DNA of 64,000 nucleotides from Helicobacter didelphidarum (GCF_003364195.1 NZ_NXLQ01000010.1:1-64000); one strand, 5' to 3'. Shown: positions 52,225 to 61,979, counted from the stretch's first letter. Notes: generated from the letters alone by a model not told the origin. Made by a program: numbers and translations.

Positions 52225-53352
52225 ATGCTGCCAAATGCACAAGTGATAAATGAAGCTATATCCAGAAACAATATCCCTATTGATACAATGGCTCAATCTA
52301 TATTTAAAGATAATGCAAATAAATTTTTATCTTTTCTCAAAAATCCCACTCAAAGTGCAATAAAAATCTCTTCTACTAATTTAGTAGAACTCTCGCAGTA
52401 TCTTAATATTCCTTTTGGTTATCTCTTTTTACAAGAACTCCCAAAAGAAAAAATTAAAATCCCAGAATTACGAAGCAAAAATAATAAAAATAGTATTTCC
52501 AAGACTTTAATTAACTCTGTAAAAGAGAGTGAATATAAACAAGAATGGTATAGAGATTATCTTATCTCTATTGGCGAAGAAGCAAAACATATAAAAAAAT
52601 ATTATAATGAGCAAGAGATTATAAAAGCCATTACATCCCTTATTAACTTTGAAAAATTACCTAAAAAACCATACGAAGCACTAAATAAAATTATTGATTT
52701 ACTACAAAAAGAAAATTATCTTATTTTTATATCAAGTAGAATACATAGAAAAAATACTCGAAGTTTAGATATTGATGAGTTTAGAGGATATTGTCTCTAT
52801 GATAAATACACACCTGTGATATTTTTACATAATCAAGATTCATACAAGGGTAAAATCTTTACTATTCTACATGAACTAGCTCATATTATGTATAGATACA
52901 ATGGTATTACTACTTCATATAATAGAAATACCAAAATAGAAAAATTATGTAATGCTATTGCCGGTGAGATTCTTATCCCAAAAGATAGGATTTTAAGCAA
53001 GTGGAATAAAAATAAAAATATACAGCAAAATCTAAATGAGTTATCTCATGAATTTAATCTAGCAAGTGATGAAGCAATAGCTACAAAAGCAAGGTGGCTT
53101 AAACTAATTTCACAAAAAATCTATGATGAATTTATAGAGGAATGCAAAAATAAACCTCCAAAAAAGCCTTATGCTCCAAATAATGAGCATAAAGTTTATA
53201 AACAAATTATCAAAGAAAATAGTCAAAATTTCACACAAGCTATCTTAACACAAACACTCAATAATAAATTAGATTTTAATCTTGCTATGCAGTATTTGGG
53301 TATTAAGGAGATGAAATATTTTAAGGGTATTAGAGAGGTGTTGAAATTATGA
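52225..53352 (+). CDS. ImmA/IrrE-family metallopeptidase
   Basis: A 375-aa protein from MLPNAQVINE (AAGGGAAAGT before it; the GTG at 52207 is weaker). Residues 1-95 look like a degenerate Xre-type helical region (PTQSAIKISSTNLVELSQYL, NIPFGYLFLQELP). The peptidase follows, with ILHELAHIMYRYNGI (HExxH zinc site, about residue 222) and CNAIAGEILIPKD (third ligand Glu). Such proteins cut repressors in mobile elements or act as antitoxin partners of DUF4411. The stop overlaps the next start (ATGA-like), so it forms an operon with the PIN-like gene. Confidence 0.85.
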   Translation: MLPNAQVINEAISRNNIPIDTMAQSIFKDNANKFLSFLKNPTQSAIKISSTNLVELSQYLNIPFGYLFLQELPKEKIKIPELRSKNNKNSISKTLINSVKESEYKQEWYRDYLISIGEEAKHIKKYYNEQEIIKAITSLINFEKLPKKPYEALNKIIDLLQKENYLIFISSRIHRKNTRSLDIDEFRGYCLYDKYTPVIFLHNQDSYKGKIFTILHELAHIMYRYNGITTSYNRNTKIEKLCNAIAGEILIPKDRILSKWNKNKNIQQNLNELSHEFNLASDEAIATKARWLKLISQKIYDEFIEECKNKPPKKPYAPNNEHKVYKQIIKENSQNFTQAILTQTLNNKLDFNLAMQYLGIKEMKYFKGIREVLKL

Positions 53353-53877
53353 AAAATATTTATTGGATACAAATTTTTCTTAGATTCTTCATTGCGATAC
53401 TATCAAAATGATTTCTTTCCAGACTTTTGGATTTGGCTGAAGATACAAAGCAATACTTCGCATATAAAAACTATTCGAAAAGTTAAACAAGAGCTACTTT
53501 CTAAAAAAGATTTTATTAGTAATTTTATTAATGAATTACCACTATCATTTTTCATAGATGATAAAAAGTATTTATCATCATATAGCCAAGTTATACAAAC
53601 AGCACAATTAATGAACTTTAGGCAAAATGCCAAAGAGAAATTTGCTGACGCAAATAAAGCTGATGCGTGGCTTATAGCAGTTGCATTGCAAGATAATTAT
53701 ACGATAGTAAGCAATGAAAAAATACCCGATAAACAAGAGCGTCAAAATATCAAAATCCCTAGAATGTGCAATGAATTAAATATAGAATGTATCAATATCT
53801 TTGATTTTATCAAAGAACAGAAAATCATATTTTATATCAAGGATTTGCCACAAGAACCAAAACAGACTTTATTTTAA
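53349..53877 (+). pseudogene. DUF4411 PIN-like toxin with broken start
   Basis: The main frame (161 aa from 53392) has YYQNDFFPDFWIWLKIQ, then FADANKADAWLIAVALQDN and TIVSNEKIP, the PIN-like pattern of DUF4411 (ADAWLIA with the acidic site). Family members start K-YLLDTN-F; that text is present (AATATTTATTGGATACAAAT) but in a different frame from the ATG and from the body. One base added to the A5 run at 53352-53356 and one to the T5 run near 53373 would restore it. So two lesions separate start from domain. The ImmA partner is intact. Confidence 0.7.
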
Positions 53878-54450
53878 TACAAATCTTACTCTTAATATTT
53901 TATTTTCAAATATATTTTTTGATTTGATTCTATAATCATAGAATCAAATCAATCTTACTTGCCTAAAATTTTATAAAATATCCATAAAATCTAAAAACCA
54001 AGCTGTCCCTCTTCTTCTAAATCGCCTTGATATATTCCCCATTCCTCAATATACTATAATGTATCTTAATTAAAATCTCCCCACATTGCAACGCCTAAGT
54101 CTCACAAATGAAGCAGGGCTTAGGCTTTGAAAATAGCCATAATTACAGAATCTACACTTTGATAAAACAGCTCAAACGATAGATTCTATAATGTAAAAGG
54201 AAGTAATCTGAATTTATAGAATCATTTTGAGTTCATTTGAGAAGAAAATATCACATATACACTCATTAAAGTTAAAATAAGAGACATCAATCAAGCTAAT
54301 CTCAAAAAGTAAATTGCCCACACAAAAAAGTCCAAGAAATTTCGCAACAAATCTTTTCTAAAATAAAAGCCTGATAGAATCTAAAGTTTCCACTCCCTAA
54401 TTTCTTACTCACTTCTATACATATTATTATCCTTTATTTATTATGTCATG
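53878..54450. other. Decayed stretch between the defence island and lspA
   Basis: About 570 bases with no intact gene. It has small pieces resembling coding sequence and the inverted repeat GCCTAAG/CTTAGGC near 54092-54128. An ATTCCTCAA-ATA block at about 54041 resembles one at about 49892 after the nuclease gene, so it may be another worn-out end of the island. Confidence 0.45.
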
Positions 54451-54933
54451 TTATTTTTGCTTTATTTTCTTAGAAAATATCACTTGCCATATAAAAATAG
54501 CAATCCCACAATCAATAATAACATCAGCAAAATTAAAAATTGGGAAATCAAATCCATAATGCCAATAAATATAATCTACTACGCCACCATGCAAAAATCG
54601 GTCAAGCACATTAGAAACACCGCCACCAAGCATAATTGCAAATGGAATATAATGTTCTTTAAAAAGCTGTTTTTGTGTGATCAAGATTCCAAAAATTATG
54701 ATAATAAAAACAATTTGTATATATTTTAACCATTCCCCAAGTTCGCTTAAAAATGAAAATGCCACACCAGTATTAAAAACTAAGGCGATAGAAATAACAG
54801 GCATATCAAGAATCATCGTAAAGCCATCAAGATCTTGTGGATTGGCAATAGCTATAATTTGATATTTTATTGCTTGATCTACTAAAAATAGAAAGAGCGA
54901 AATAGCAAAAAATATTATAATTTTTTTTTTCAT
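54451..54933 (-). CDS. lspA: Lipoprotein signal peptidase II
   Basis: A 160-aa inner-membrane aspartic protease with four hydrophobic helices. It removes signal peptides of prolipoproteins after diacylglyceryl transfer. Conserved motifs: FLFLVDQAIKYQI, ALVFNTGVAFSF, MLGGGVSNVLDRFLHGGVVD (first catalytic Asp in DR) and FPIFNFADVIIDCGI (second Asp). The length is usual. The N-terminus is basic (MKKKIIIFF). It stands alone, with an AT-rich region on both sides. Confidence 0.95.
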   Translation of the reverse strand: MKKKIIIFFAISLFLFLVDQAIKYQIIAIANPQDLDGFTMILDMPVISIALVFNTGVAFSFLSELGEWLKYIQIVFIIIIFGILITQKQLFKEHYIPFAIMLGGGVSNVLDRFLHGGVVDYIYWHYGFDFPIFNFADVIIDCGIAIFIWQVIFSKKIKQK

Positions 54934-55451
54934 TGATAGACCTCAACACAAAATATAAAAGTTGTAATTATATCATAATGAAATAAATCCTTTTTACAAA
55001 TCCTATTCTAGAATATAATTGGGTTTTTATATAAAATATTTATTAAGACTTTAAGAGAATGAATGTTTCTAAAATACTTTTGTAATATTTCATGATTCTC
55101 ATTATAGTAAAATCACAAAGAAAGGATTACCTTATCAATATCTATAACAAAATAGGAGTATATATGACTACAACATCAGCTTGATGCAATAAACAAACTT
55201 AGATTATGTAAATGACTATATTTTGAGATAAATGCTTAATTTTTACAATAAAGAATTTCAATGCTAAATTATAACAAGTAGCGATCGTAATGTAAGAGAT
55301 ATTTATGCTTCATTAAAAAGTTACAATTATAAGAGTATCTCAATACAATACTCTTATAAATATGGATAGCTATCAGTTTTACATTGATAGTTTATGATAT
55401 TTTCATTGACTCATATCATCTAGATTTATGATAAAATAAGTCTCTTTGATT
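54934..55451. pseudogene. Gene remnants and a strong hairpin between lspA and aspA
   Basis: About 520 bases. AGGAG before ATGACTACAACATCAGCT then a stop looks like a gene start cut short at 55164; the same stretch in the next frame reads QLDAINKLRLCK, and a later frame reads SSDRNVRDIYASLKSYNYKS (about 55278-55337). These are remnants of a decayed gene. TTATAAGAGTAT (55327-55338) and ATACTCTTATAA (55348-55359) form a perfect 12-bp hairpin with a 9-nt loop. Confidence 0.45.
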
Positions 55452-56891
55452 CTAAACAAATGGAGAATGCTTTTGAAACTTCGCTTTATCCTCTGCGCTC
55501 ATATGAGGATTTAGCATATTTTGAGGTTGGAAAATTTCATCAAGTTGTTCTTTGCTAAGAAGTTTTCTTTCTAATGCAATTTCTTTGACTGGTTTGCCTG
55601 TTTGGAGAGATTCTTTTGCGATAGAAGCAGAGTTTTCATAGCCGATATAAGGGTTGAGTGCAGTAACGATACCTATGCTATTATAGACAAAATCACTGCA
55701 TACTTTTTCATTTGCTGTAATGCCATCTACGCATTTTTCTGCGAGTGTCAGCATAGCATTTCTCATCATTGAGATTGAATTGAAAAGTCCGTATGCAATA
55801 ACGGGTTCAAAGACATTGAGTTGAAGTTGCCCGCCTTCACTTGCAAAGCTCACGGTTACATCATTCCCGATAACTGCATAACATACTTGATTGACGACTT
55901 CGGGGATTACCGGATTGACTTTACCGGGCATTATAGAGCTTCCGGGTTGCATTTTAGGGAGATTAATCTCATTTAATCCAGCACGAGGTCCAGAGCTAAG
56001 CAATCTCAAGTCATTGCAAATTTTTGAAAGCTTCACTGCAACGCGTTTAAGGACACCACTCACTTGCACATACGCTCCTGTATCTTGTGTCGCTTCAATC
56101 AAATCACCTGCGGTTCTAAATACATGCCCTGTTACTTGACATAGCTTTTCAGCAACAATTTTTGGATATTTTGGGTCAGAGTTAATCCCTGTTCCAATAG
56201 CAGTTCCACCCATATTGATTTCAGTAACAAGATTTCTAGCCTCTAACACACGGTCAATATCTTCTGCTATCATTACGGCAAAAGTATGAAATTCTTGTCC
56301 TAAAGTCATAGGCACAGCATCTTGAAGCTGTGTGCGTCCCATTTTTAATGTGTCCTTAAACTCTTCTGACTTATTAATAAAAGACTGCTTAAGCACTGCC
56401 ATATCCTTTGCCAAAGATGACAATTCATCAAACAAAGCCACATGTATGGCAGTAGGATATGCGTCATTCGTAGATTGTGAAAGATTGACATGGTCATTTG
56501 GATGGCAGTATTGATACTCTCCCTTTTTATGTCCTAGTATCTCAAGGGCAATATTTGCCACGACTTCATTTGTATTCATATTCGTGCTTGTTCCTGCACC
56601 ACCTTGTATCATATCCACAACAAACTGGTCGTGATGCTTACCTGATATAATCATATCACATGCTTTGCAAATTGCATCTTTTTTTTGCTCATCAAGCAAT
56701 TTTAAATCAAAGTTTGCCAAAGCCGCTGCCTTTTTGACTTGTGCGAAAGCCTTAATAAAGCTTGGGTAGCTACTTAGCTTATCCCCTGTGATATTAAAGT
56801 TTTGCAATGCCCTAAAAGTTTGCACGCCATAATATACATTATCCTCAATTTCTAATTCACCGATAAAATCGTGTTCTACGCGCTTAGCCAT
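55452..56891 (-). CDS. aspA: Aspartate ammonia-lyase
   Basis: A 479-aa enzyme of the fumarase/aspartase superfamily that splits L-aspartate into fumarate and ammonia; fumarate feeds respiration in this group. It has the signature GSSIMPGKVNPVIPE (about residues 316-330), TNMNTNEVVANIALE, HPNDHVNLSQSTNDAYPTA and GRTQLQDAVPMTLGQEF. AspA versus FumC cannot be completely told by motifs, but the start HDFIGELEIEDNVYYGVQT is aspartase style. AAGGAGAAAAC precedes the ATG. No downstream dcuA in the window. Confidence 0.92.
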   Translation of the reverse strand: MAKRVEHDFIGELEIEDNVYYGVQTFRALQNFNITGDKLSSYPSFIKAFAQVKKAAALANFDLKLLDEQKKDAICKACDMIISGKHHDQFVVDMIQGGAGTSTNMNTNEVVANIALEILGHKKGEYQYCHPNDHVNLSQSTNDAYPTAIHVALFDELSSLAKDMAVLKQSFINKSEEFKDTLKMGRTQLQDAVPMTLGQEFHTFAVMIAEDIDRVLEARNLVTEINMGGTAIGTGINSDPKYPKIVAEKLCQVTGHVFRTAGDLIEATQDTGAYVQVSGVLKRVAVKLSKICNDLRLLSSGPRAGLNEINLPKMQPGSSIMPGKVNPVIPEVVNQVCYAVIGNDVTVSFASEGGQLQLNVFEPVIAYGLFNSISMMRNAMLTLAEKCVDGITANEKVCSDFVYNSIGIVTALNPYIGYENSASIAKESLQTGKPVKEIALERKLLSKEQLDEIFQPQNMLNPHMSAEDKAKFQKHSPFV

Positions 56892-57378
56892 GTTTTCTCC
56901 TTAAAAATTTAAGATTAACAGATTCTATTATAGCTATCAAATAAAACCTTAATCGCAAATTATAGCCATAGAATCTAAATCTATGAAACATTTTACATTA
57001 AAAACACTCTCTAATTTTAAATCTTTACTAATATTTTTTCTCGAAACTACTTTGGAATATATTATACATGGTATTATTATCTCTTGTTGTATATCTTCTT
57101 TCTATAACATTAATGCTTTAGAAAATGATATGAGAGATTCTGCACTTGAACATTTTTACTCTTAAATACTTAAATAAATATCAACGCGGGGATAAATAAA
57201 GAATTATCTCTTATCTTAATAGTATGGTTTGGGTATGTTGTATTATATGAAGTAATTTTAGAATCTCAAATATTCGAGTTGTAATAACAACAAATACAGT
57301 TTAATTAGAGGATTGTTTGATAATTTATGAGTTGTGATGAATGATATAAAAATAATCTCTTGATATACAAAAAAGTAG
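56892..57378. other. Intergenic stretch between aspA and tRNA-Phe
   Basis: About 490 AT-rich bases. The 60-codon frame at 56983-57165 has no ribosome binding site and is doubtful. The leftward aspA promoter must lie at its left end. Nothing else stands out. Confidence 0.5.
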
Positions 57379-57454
57379 TGGTGGCTCGAGGCAGAATCGA
57401 ACTGCCGACACAAGGATTTTCAGTCCTTTGCTCTACCGACTGAGCTATCGAGCC
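57379..57454 (-). tRNA. tRNA-Phe (GAA)
   Basis: On the minus strand GGCTCGATAGCTCAGTCGG begins a 76-base cloverleaf. The anticodon loop CTGAAAA gives anticodon GAA, the T arm is GTCGGCAGTTCGATTCTGC, and the acceptor stem GGCTCGA pairs with TCGAGCC. The CCA end is encoded. tRNA genes are common integration sites, but no element flanks this one. Confidence 0.97.
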
Positions 57455-57823
57455 TTCTCTTAAAATCGTAATACAGACTAGAAAGTGAATTATAACCATA
57501 AAAAAATTAAAATAAGCTTAAACTATAAAAATAACTCTACAAAAATATTTATATTTCAAGTTTCTTATCGTGATAAATGGCAGGATTACAAGTATCAAAA
57601 CTACGCAAAAATTAATTAAGCCTAAGTGCATTAATTAGGGCTTTATCATTAAGATGGTTAATAACACATGATACTATCAAAACCTAAAATATTACAATAA
57701 TGTAATCTTAATTTTATGTTAAGGAAATCCATATAATCTTTTTTTATAGTTTAAAATTCTAGTAAGCAACTTAGCTTTCTAGACTCTATGATATTCGAGA
57801 TGGAATCCGCAAAATATTCTGTA

Positions 57824-57868
57824 TATTAATATATTTAACTAATGTTTATTTAGTAAAATATATTAATA
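57824..57868. promoter_or_regulatory. Long palindrome upstream of the heat-shock promoter
   Basis: Arms TATTAATATATTTAACTAA (57824-57842) and TTAGTAAAATATATTAATA (57850-57868) are complementary over 19 positions with one mismatch, loop TGTTTAT. The arm ends give an ACTAA-N7-TTAGT core. It lies about 80 bases before the promoter. It could be a second operator or the terminator of something lost; there is no gene just upstream. Confidence 0.55.
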
Positions 57869-57902
57869 AAGTTTATATATATATACTAAAGTTTTATAAA
57901 TT

Positions 57903-57929
57903 TTAGCAATTTTTTTATATAAGTGCTAA
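57903..57929. promoter_or_regulatory. CIRCE-like HrcA operator
   Basis: TTAGCAATT-N9-AAGTGCTAA. It matches the CIRCE consensus (TTAGCACTC-N9-GAGTGCTAA), the right arm differing at one position and the left at two, with the exact 9-base spacer. It covers the place of the -35 box. HrcA would bind here and repress its own operon until heat shock. Confidence 0.85.
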
Positions 57930-57948
57930 AATCATTTACTTTTTATGC

Positions 57949-57954
57949 TATAAT
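57949..57954 (+). promoter_or_regulatory. -10 box of the hrcA-grpE-dnaK operon
   Basis: TATAAT, in the context TGCTATAAT (TGN-type extension), 20 bases after the CIRCE-like site and 30 bases before the hrcA start codon. Confidence 0.7.
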
Positions 57955-57984
57955 TCCAAAGACCTAAAAAACATGAGGTTATTT

Positions 57985-58809
57985 ATGAATATCAAGAATG
58001 AATTACTTATTGGAATCATTCAAGAATATATTAAAAATAAAGAACCGATTGGTTCGGAAGTCTTAAAGTCCCGACAGAATTTTGAAGTTTCTTCTGCAAC
58101 TATTCGGAATTATTTTAAGATTCTTGAAAAAGAGGGTGCATTATTTCAACCACATATTAGTAGCGGGAGGATACCTACAAATTCAACTCTACATTCATAT
58201 TGGAAAAAAATTTTGAATGTATTGGTAAAAGAGAATCTTCATATAGATTCGAAATGTATAAAAAGTCTTAGTGCATGTTATGAAATTTATTGTGTTACGA
58301 TACCAAAAACAAATAATATACTTCATGAGGTTATTGATTGTGGAAATGGTTATTTGATTTTAAAATTTAGTCGTAATGAAGCTGTTATAAATTTCTCTGA
58401 AGCACTTTTGCGATTTTTAGAATCTTTTAAAAATATGGATATTCAAGATATTATCAAAATTGCAAATGAAGTGGGTGCAGGTGAGTTAAAACGCAAATTG
58501 CTTGCTTTGGAGCAAGTAGATTTTGAACAAACAAGTTTGCGATATGGTAGTGAGTTTTTAAAAGACATACTTTATAAAGATGTTGCGAAGTTTAATGAAA
58601 TATTCCAAGCTCGTGTATTACTAAGGTATCAAAATGGAATCTACTTTGATAAATTTTTACCAAATGGATACATGGCGATTATTCATGATGCAAGTTATCT
58701 TGACAGACACTTGTGCAAAAACAAGCAAGTTCGCATGATGAGTATCGGTAGTATTCATGCGGATTTTAAAAGTTTTTATGCAGAATTAGGTTTTACGAAT
58801 TTTGCATAA
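57985..58809 (+). CDS. hrcA: Heat-inducible transcription repressor HrcA
   Basis: A 274-aa protein from MNIKNELLIG; GAGGTTATTT precedes this ATG, and the frame's earlier ATG (57973) has no site. The N-terminal winged helix has IIQEYIKNKEPIGSEVLKSR and VSSATIRNYFKILEKEGALFQPHISSGRIPT, the HrcA signature for CIRCE binding. The rest is the ligand/GroE-sensing GAF-like domain, which in Helicobacter-type HrcAs is poorly conserved. First gene of the operon with grpE and dnaK, controlled by the CIRCE-like site before it. Confidence 0.93.
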   Translation: MNIKNELLIGIIQEYIKNKEPIGSEVLKSRQNFEVSSATIRNYFKILEKEGALFQPHISSGRIPTNSTLHSYWKKILNVLVKENLHIDSKCIKSLSACYEIYCVTIPKTNNILHEVIDCGNGYLILKFSRNEAVINFSEALLRFLESFKNMDIQDIIKIANEVGAGELKRKLLALEQVDFEQTSLRYGSEFLKDILYKDVAKFNEIFQARVLLRYQNGIYFDKFLPNGYMAIIHDASYLDRHLCKNKQVRMMSIGSIHADFKSFYAELGFTNFA

Positions 58810-58854
58810 AGATTTTTACAAAATCTTTAATCTTAACAAATGAAAGGAGCAAAA

Positions 58855-59382
58855 ATGTCTAATGAAGAAGAATACGTAGAATCGCCACCTGAAAATATCG
58901 ATGAAGATTCTACTCAAGAATCTAATGAATTAGATAATATAGAATCATTAAAACAAAAAATTAAGGAATTAGAAGACCAATATTTGCGAACACATGCGGA
59001 TTTTGAAAATGTAAAAAAGCGACTGGAAAGAGAGAAATCTCAAGCACTAGAATATGCACATGAGAAAATATTGAAAGATATTTTACCTATTGCTGATACA
59101 TTAGAGAAAGCTTTAGAATCTGCAAAGCTTGTTGAAAGTGGAGAGAAAATCGCAGAGGGTATTAAGCTCACTATTGATAATCTCCATAAAGTTTTTAAAA
59201 ACCATGGTATGGAGGTAATAGATACAGATAACGAATTTGATCCCAATTTACATGATGCTATTATGCATGCTAATCATCCCGATAAGGAAGATGGACAAAT
59301 AGCACAAGTTTTACAAAAAGGATATAAATATAAAGAAAGGACGCTCAGACCTGCTATGGTAAGCGTTGTAAAAAATTCGTGA
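58855..59382 (+). CDS. grpE: Nucleotide exchange factor GrpE
   Basis: A 175-aa protein from [10 protein letters not shown] (AAAGGAGCAAAA before it; the frame starts 15 bases earlier at an ATG without a site). An acidic disordered start leads into the long dimer coiled coil ([33 protein letters not shown]), then the beta domain with [19 protein letters not shown] and [16 protein letters not shown]. It releases ADP from DnaK. It lies between hrcA and dnaK, 45 bases after hrcA. Confidence 0.95.
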   Translation: MSNEEEYVESPPENIDEDSTQESNELDNIESLKQKIKELEDQYLRTHADFENVKKRLEREKSQALEYAHEKILKDILPIADTLEKALESAKLVESGEKIAEGIKLTIDNLHKVFKNHGMEVIDTDNEFDPNLHDAIMHANHPDKEDGQIAQVLQKGYKYKERTLRPAMVSVVKNS

Positions 59383-59545
59383 AATATTTTAGCATACTCT
59401 TAATGAGAGTTTTATTGCATAGTATGAAACGATTTTAGAATATCTTTTTATTGTTTTGATACAAAAACCATCTCAAGAAATAGAAATCTTAGAGACAAAG
59501 ATTCTAAAGAATCTATAATTAATTTTTATTGAAAAAGGATAAATC

Positions 59546-61447
59546 ATGAGTAAAGTTATAGGAATTGACTTAGGAACAACAAATTCAGCAATGGCTGTAT
59601 ATGAAGGTAATGAAGGTAAAATTATTGCAAACAAAGAAGGAAAAAATACAACCCCTTCTATTGTTGCATTTACAGATAAAGGTGAGATTTTAGTAGGCGA
59701 TCCTGCAAAAAGACAAGCAATCACAAATCCTCAAAAAACAATTTATTCAATTAAAAGAATTATGGGATTAATGTTTAGTGAAGATAAAGCAAAAGAGGCT
59801 GAAAAGAGACTCCCTTATAAAATCATTGATAGAAATGGTGCATGTGCTGTGGAAATCTCTGATAAAATTTATACGCCACAAGAGATTTCAGCAAAAATCC
59901 TTATGAAGCTCAAAGAAGATGCTGAAAGCTATCTTGGAGAGCCTGTTAAAGAAGCTGTTATAACCGTTCCAGCATATTTTAATGACGCACAAAGAAAAGC
60001 AACAAAAGAGGCTGGTGCTATCGCGGGGTTAGATGTCTTGAGAATCATTAATGAGCCAACTTCAGCGGCTCTTGCGTATGGACTTGATAAAAAAGATTCT
60101 GAAAAAATCATGGTCTATGATTTGGGTGGTGGGACATTTGATGTTACAGTGCTTGAGACAGGAGATGGTGTTGTTGAAGTATTGGCAACGGGTGGTGATG
60201 CTTTCCTTGGTGGTGATGATTTTGACAACAAAATTATTGATTGGCTTGCGGCAGAATTTCAAAATGATGAAAGCATTGATTTAAAAAAAGATGTCATGGC
60301 ATTACAACGTTTAAAAGAATCTGCTGAAGCAGCAAAAAAAGAATTAAGTTCAGCTCAAGAAACCGAAGTTAATCTTCCATTTATTACAGCTAATGCAAGT
60401 GGTCCAAAACATTTAGTAAAAAAGCTTACTCGTGCAAAATTTGAAAGCCTTATTAGTAATTTGATTGAAGATACCATTAAGAAAATAGATGCTGTCATCA
60501 AAGATGCTGGTTTAAGTAAAACAGATATTAGCGAAGTTGTTATGGTTGGTGGTTCAACTCGGATTCCAAAAGTGCAACAAAGAGTAAAAGAATTTATTGG
60601 TAAAGATTTAAATAAATCAGTGAATCCAGACGAAGTTGTTGCTGTTGGTGCGGCAATTCAAGGAGGAGTATTAAAAGGAGATGTAAAAGATGTACTTTTA
60701 CTTGATGTAACTCCTCTTAGTCTTGGAATTGAGACTTTGGGTGGTGTAATGTCTAAGATTATTGAGAAAGGAACAACAATTCCAGTAAAAAAATCTCAAG
60801 TTTTCTCTACTGCAGAAGATAATCAGCCTGCCGTATCAATTCAAATTTTTCAAGGGGAACGCGAATTGGCTCGGGATAATAAAAAATTAGGTAACTTTGA
60901 TTTACAAGGCATACCAGCAGCCCCCCGTGGTGTGCCTCAAATTGAAGTAACACTTGATATTGATGCAAATGGAATCTTAACTGTATCAGCAAAAGAGAAA
61001 AATACAGGCAAAACTCAAGAAATCAAAATCACAGGTTCAAGTGGCTTGTCTGATGAAGAGATTGAAAAAATGGTAAAAGATGCAGAACTCCACAAAGAAG
61101 AAGACGCAAAACGAAAAGAATCAATTGAAGCACGAAATCAAGGAGATAGTCTTGTTTATCAAGTAGAAAAAAGCTTAGAAGATATGCGTAAAGAAGAGAA
61201 TAAAGGCAAAGTTGATGAAGCAGTATTGGGCGAGGTAGAAAGTGCAAAAGAAGCACTTAAAGAAACACTTAAAAATGTAGATGCCTCAAAAGAAGAGATA
61301 GAATCTAAGATAAAAACTCTTAATGAAGTCTTTACAAAAATTATTGCAGCACAAGGTGCAAATCCTTCTGGGACACAAAATAATGCTGGAAATAACACAG
61401 AAAGCAAGAAAAAAGATGATGATGTTATTGATGCTGAAGTATTATAA
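59546..61447 (+). CDS. dnaK: Chaperone DnaK (Hsp70)
   Basis: A 633-aa Hsp70. The nucleotide-binding domain opens with [16 protein letters not shown], has [33 protein letters not shown] and [14 protein letters not shown]. The linker [19 protein letters not shown] starts the substrate domain, and the C-terminus ends [12 protein letters not shown] (the EEVD-like tail of bacterial DnaK). Length is normal. AAAAAGGATAAATC precedes the ATG. There are 163 bases between grpE and dnaK, which might hold a second promoter; no clear one is seen. Confidence 0.98.
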   Translation: MSKVIGIDLGTTNSAMAVYEGNEGKIIANKEGKNTTPSIVAFTDKGEILVGDPAKRQAITNPQKTIYSIKRIMGLMFSEDKAKEAEKRLPYKIIDRNGACAVEISDKIYTPQEISAKILMKLKEDAESYLGEPVKEAVITVPAYFNDAQRKATKEAGAIAGLDVLRIINEPTSAALAYGLDKKDSEKIMVYDLGGGTFDVTVLETGDGVVEVLATGGDAFLGGDDFDNKIIDWLAAEFQNDESIDLKKDVMALQRLKESAEAAKKELSSAQETEVNLPFITANASGPKHLVKKLTRAKFESLISNLIEDTIKKIDAVIKDAGLSKTDISEVVMVGGSTRIPKVQQRVKEFIGKDLNKSVNPDEVVAVGAAIQGGVLKGDVKDVLLLDVTPLSLGIETLGGVMSKIIEKGTTIPVKKSQVFSTAEDNQPAVSIQIFQGERELARDNKKLGNFDLQGIPAAPRGVPQIEVTLDIDANGILTVSAKEKNTGKTQEIKITGSSGLSDEEIEKMVKDAELHKEEDAKRKESIEARNQGDSLVYQVEKSLEDMRKEENKGKVDEAVLGEVESAKEALKETLKNVDASKEEIESKIKTLNEVFTKIIAAQGANPSGTQNNAGNNTESKKKDDDVIDAEVL

Positions 61448-61979
61448 TTTCCAAATCAATCCTTACTATAAAATTACTATTTTTGACAATCTTGTAAAAA
61501 TAATTTTATAGTAACCCACCATAATTCAATCTCTATGTAATCCTATAATCTCAAGATTTCTAGGGATTATAGGTTCTTTCATTGAAATTATTTTACTTAG
61601 ATAAAAAGCTTTCAAAATTAGAATTGATTTATAATTTATATTATATAGAGAATTACAAAAAATAATCAAAGTAAAAAATAAACCTTATTATGATTTTAAA
61701 TATTCAAAGATAAACATAAATTTATCAAGTTGCTCTATATCCAATCAGAATAAAAGTTGATATAGCTATCAAAACTACTCAGTCACCTTATCAATTTTTT
61801 GAAAACTTTTTCTTGTGAGATAAACAATCAAGCCATCCCCTGAATTGTAATTTTGTATCAAGATTCTAAAAAAACTATGTTTATTAAATCATATTCAATA
61901 TAATTCTATGATAATTTTAATATTGTATTTGCAACTTTTCAAACAATATAAATCATTTTAGTATTTCACAAGGAGTTTT
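61448..61979. other. Intergenic stretch after dnaK
   Basis: About 530 bases. Two inverted repeats at 61463-61514 and 61542-61573 are the likely transcript end. The right half is AT-rich with no gene; the promoter of the next gene may include TATAAT-like sequences near 61900. Confidence 0.55.
61463..61514 (+). terminator. Long hairpin after dnaK
   Basis: TTACTATAAAATTA (61463-61476) pairs perfectly with TAATTTTATAGTAA (61501-61514); the stem can be extended inward through ATTTTT/AAAAAT. It begins 16 bases after the dnaK stop. No T-run follows, so it may protect the RNA end or act with the second repeat: CCTATAATC (61542-61550) and GATTATAGG (61565-61573). Confidence 0.6.

Larger units (their letters stand above)
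57455..57984. other. Regulatory leader region before hrcA
   Basis: About 530 bases. The left part has no gene. At 57824-57868 is a long palindrome, then the CIRCE-like operator (57903-57929) and an extended -10 (57949-57954). There is a run of alternating AT (TATATATATATAC) between palindrome and operator. Confidence 0.6.

Noticed and set aside
56983-57165. 60-codon frame after aspA
   Set aside because: No ribosome site and no sign of a fold; it could be real but cannot be supported.
57379-57454. tRNA-Phe as the integration site of an element
   Set aside because: No integrase and no repeated tRNA end were found beside it in the window.
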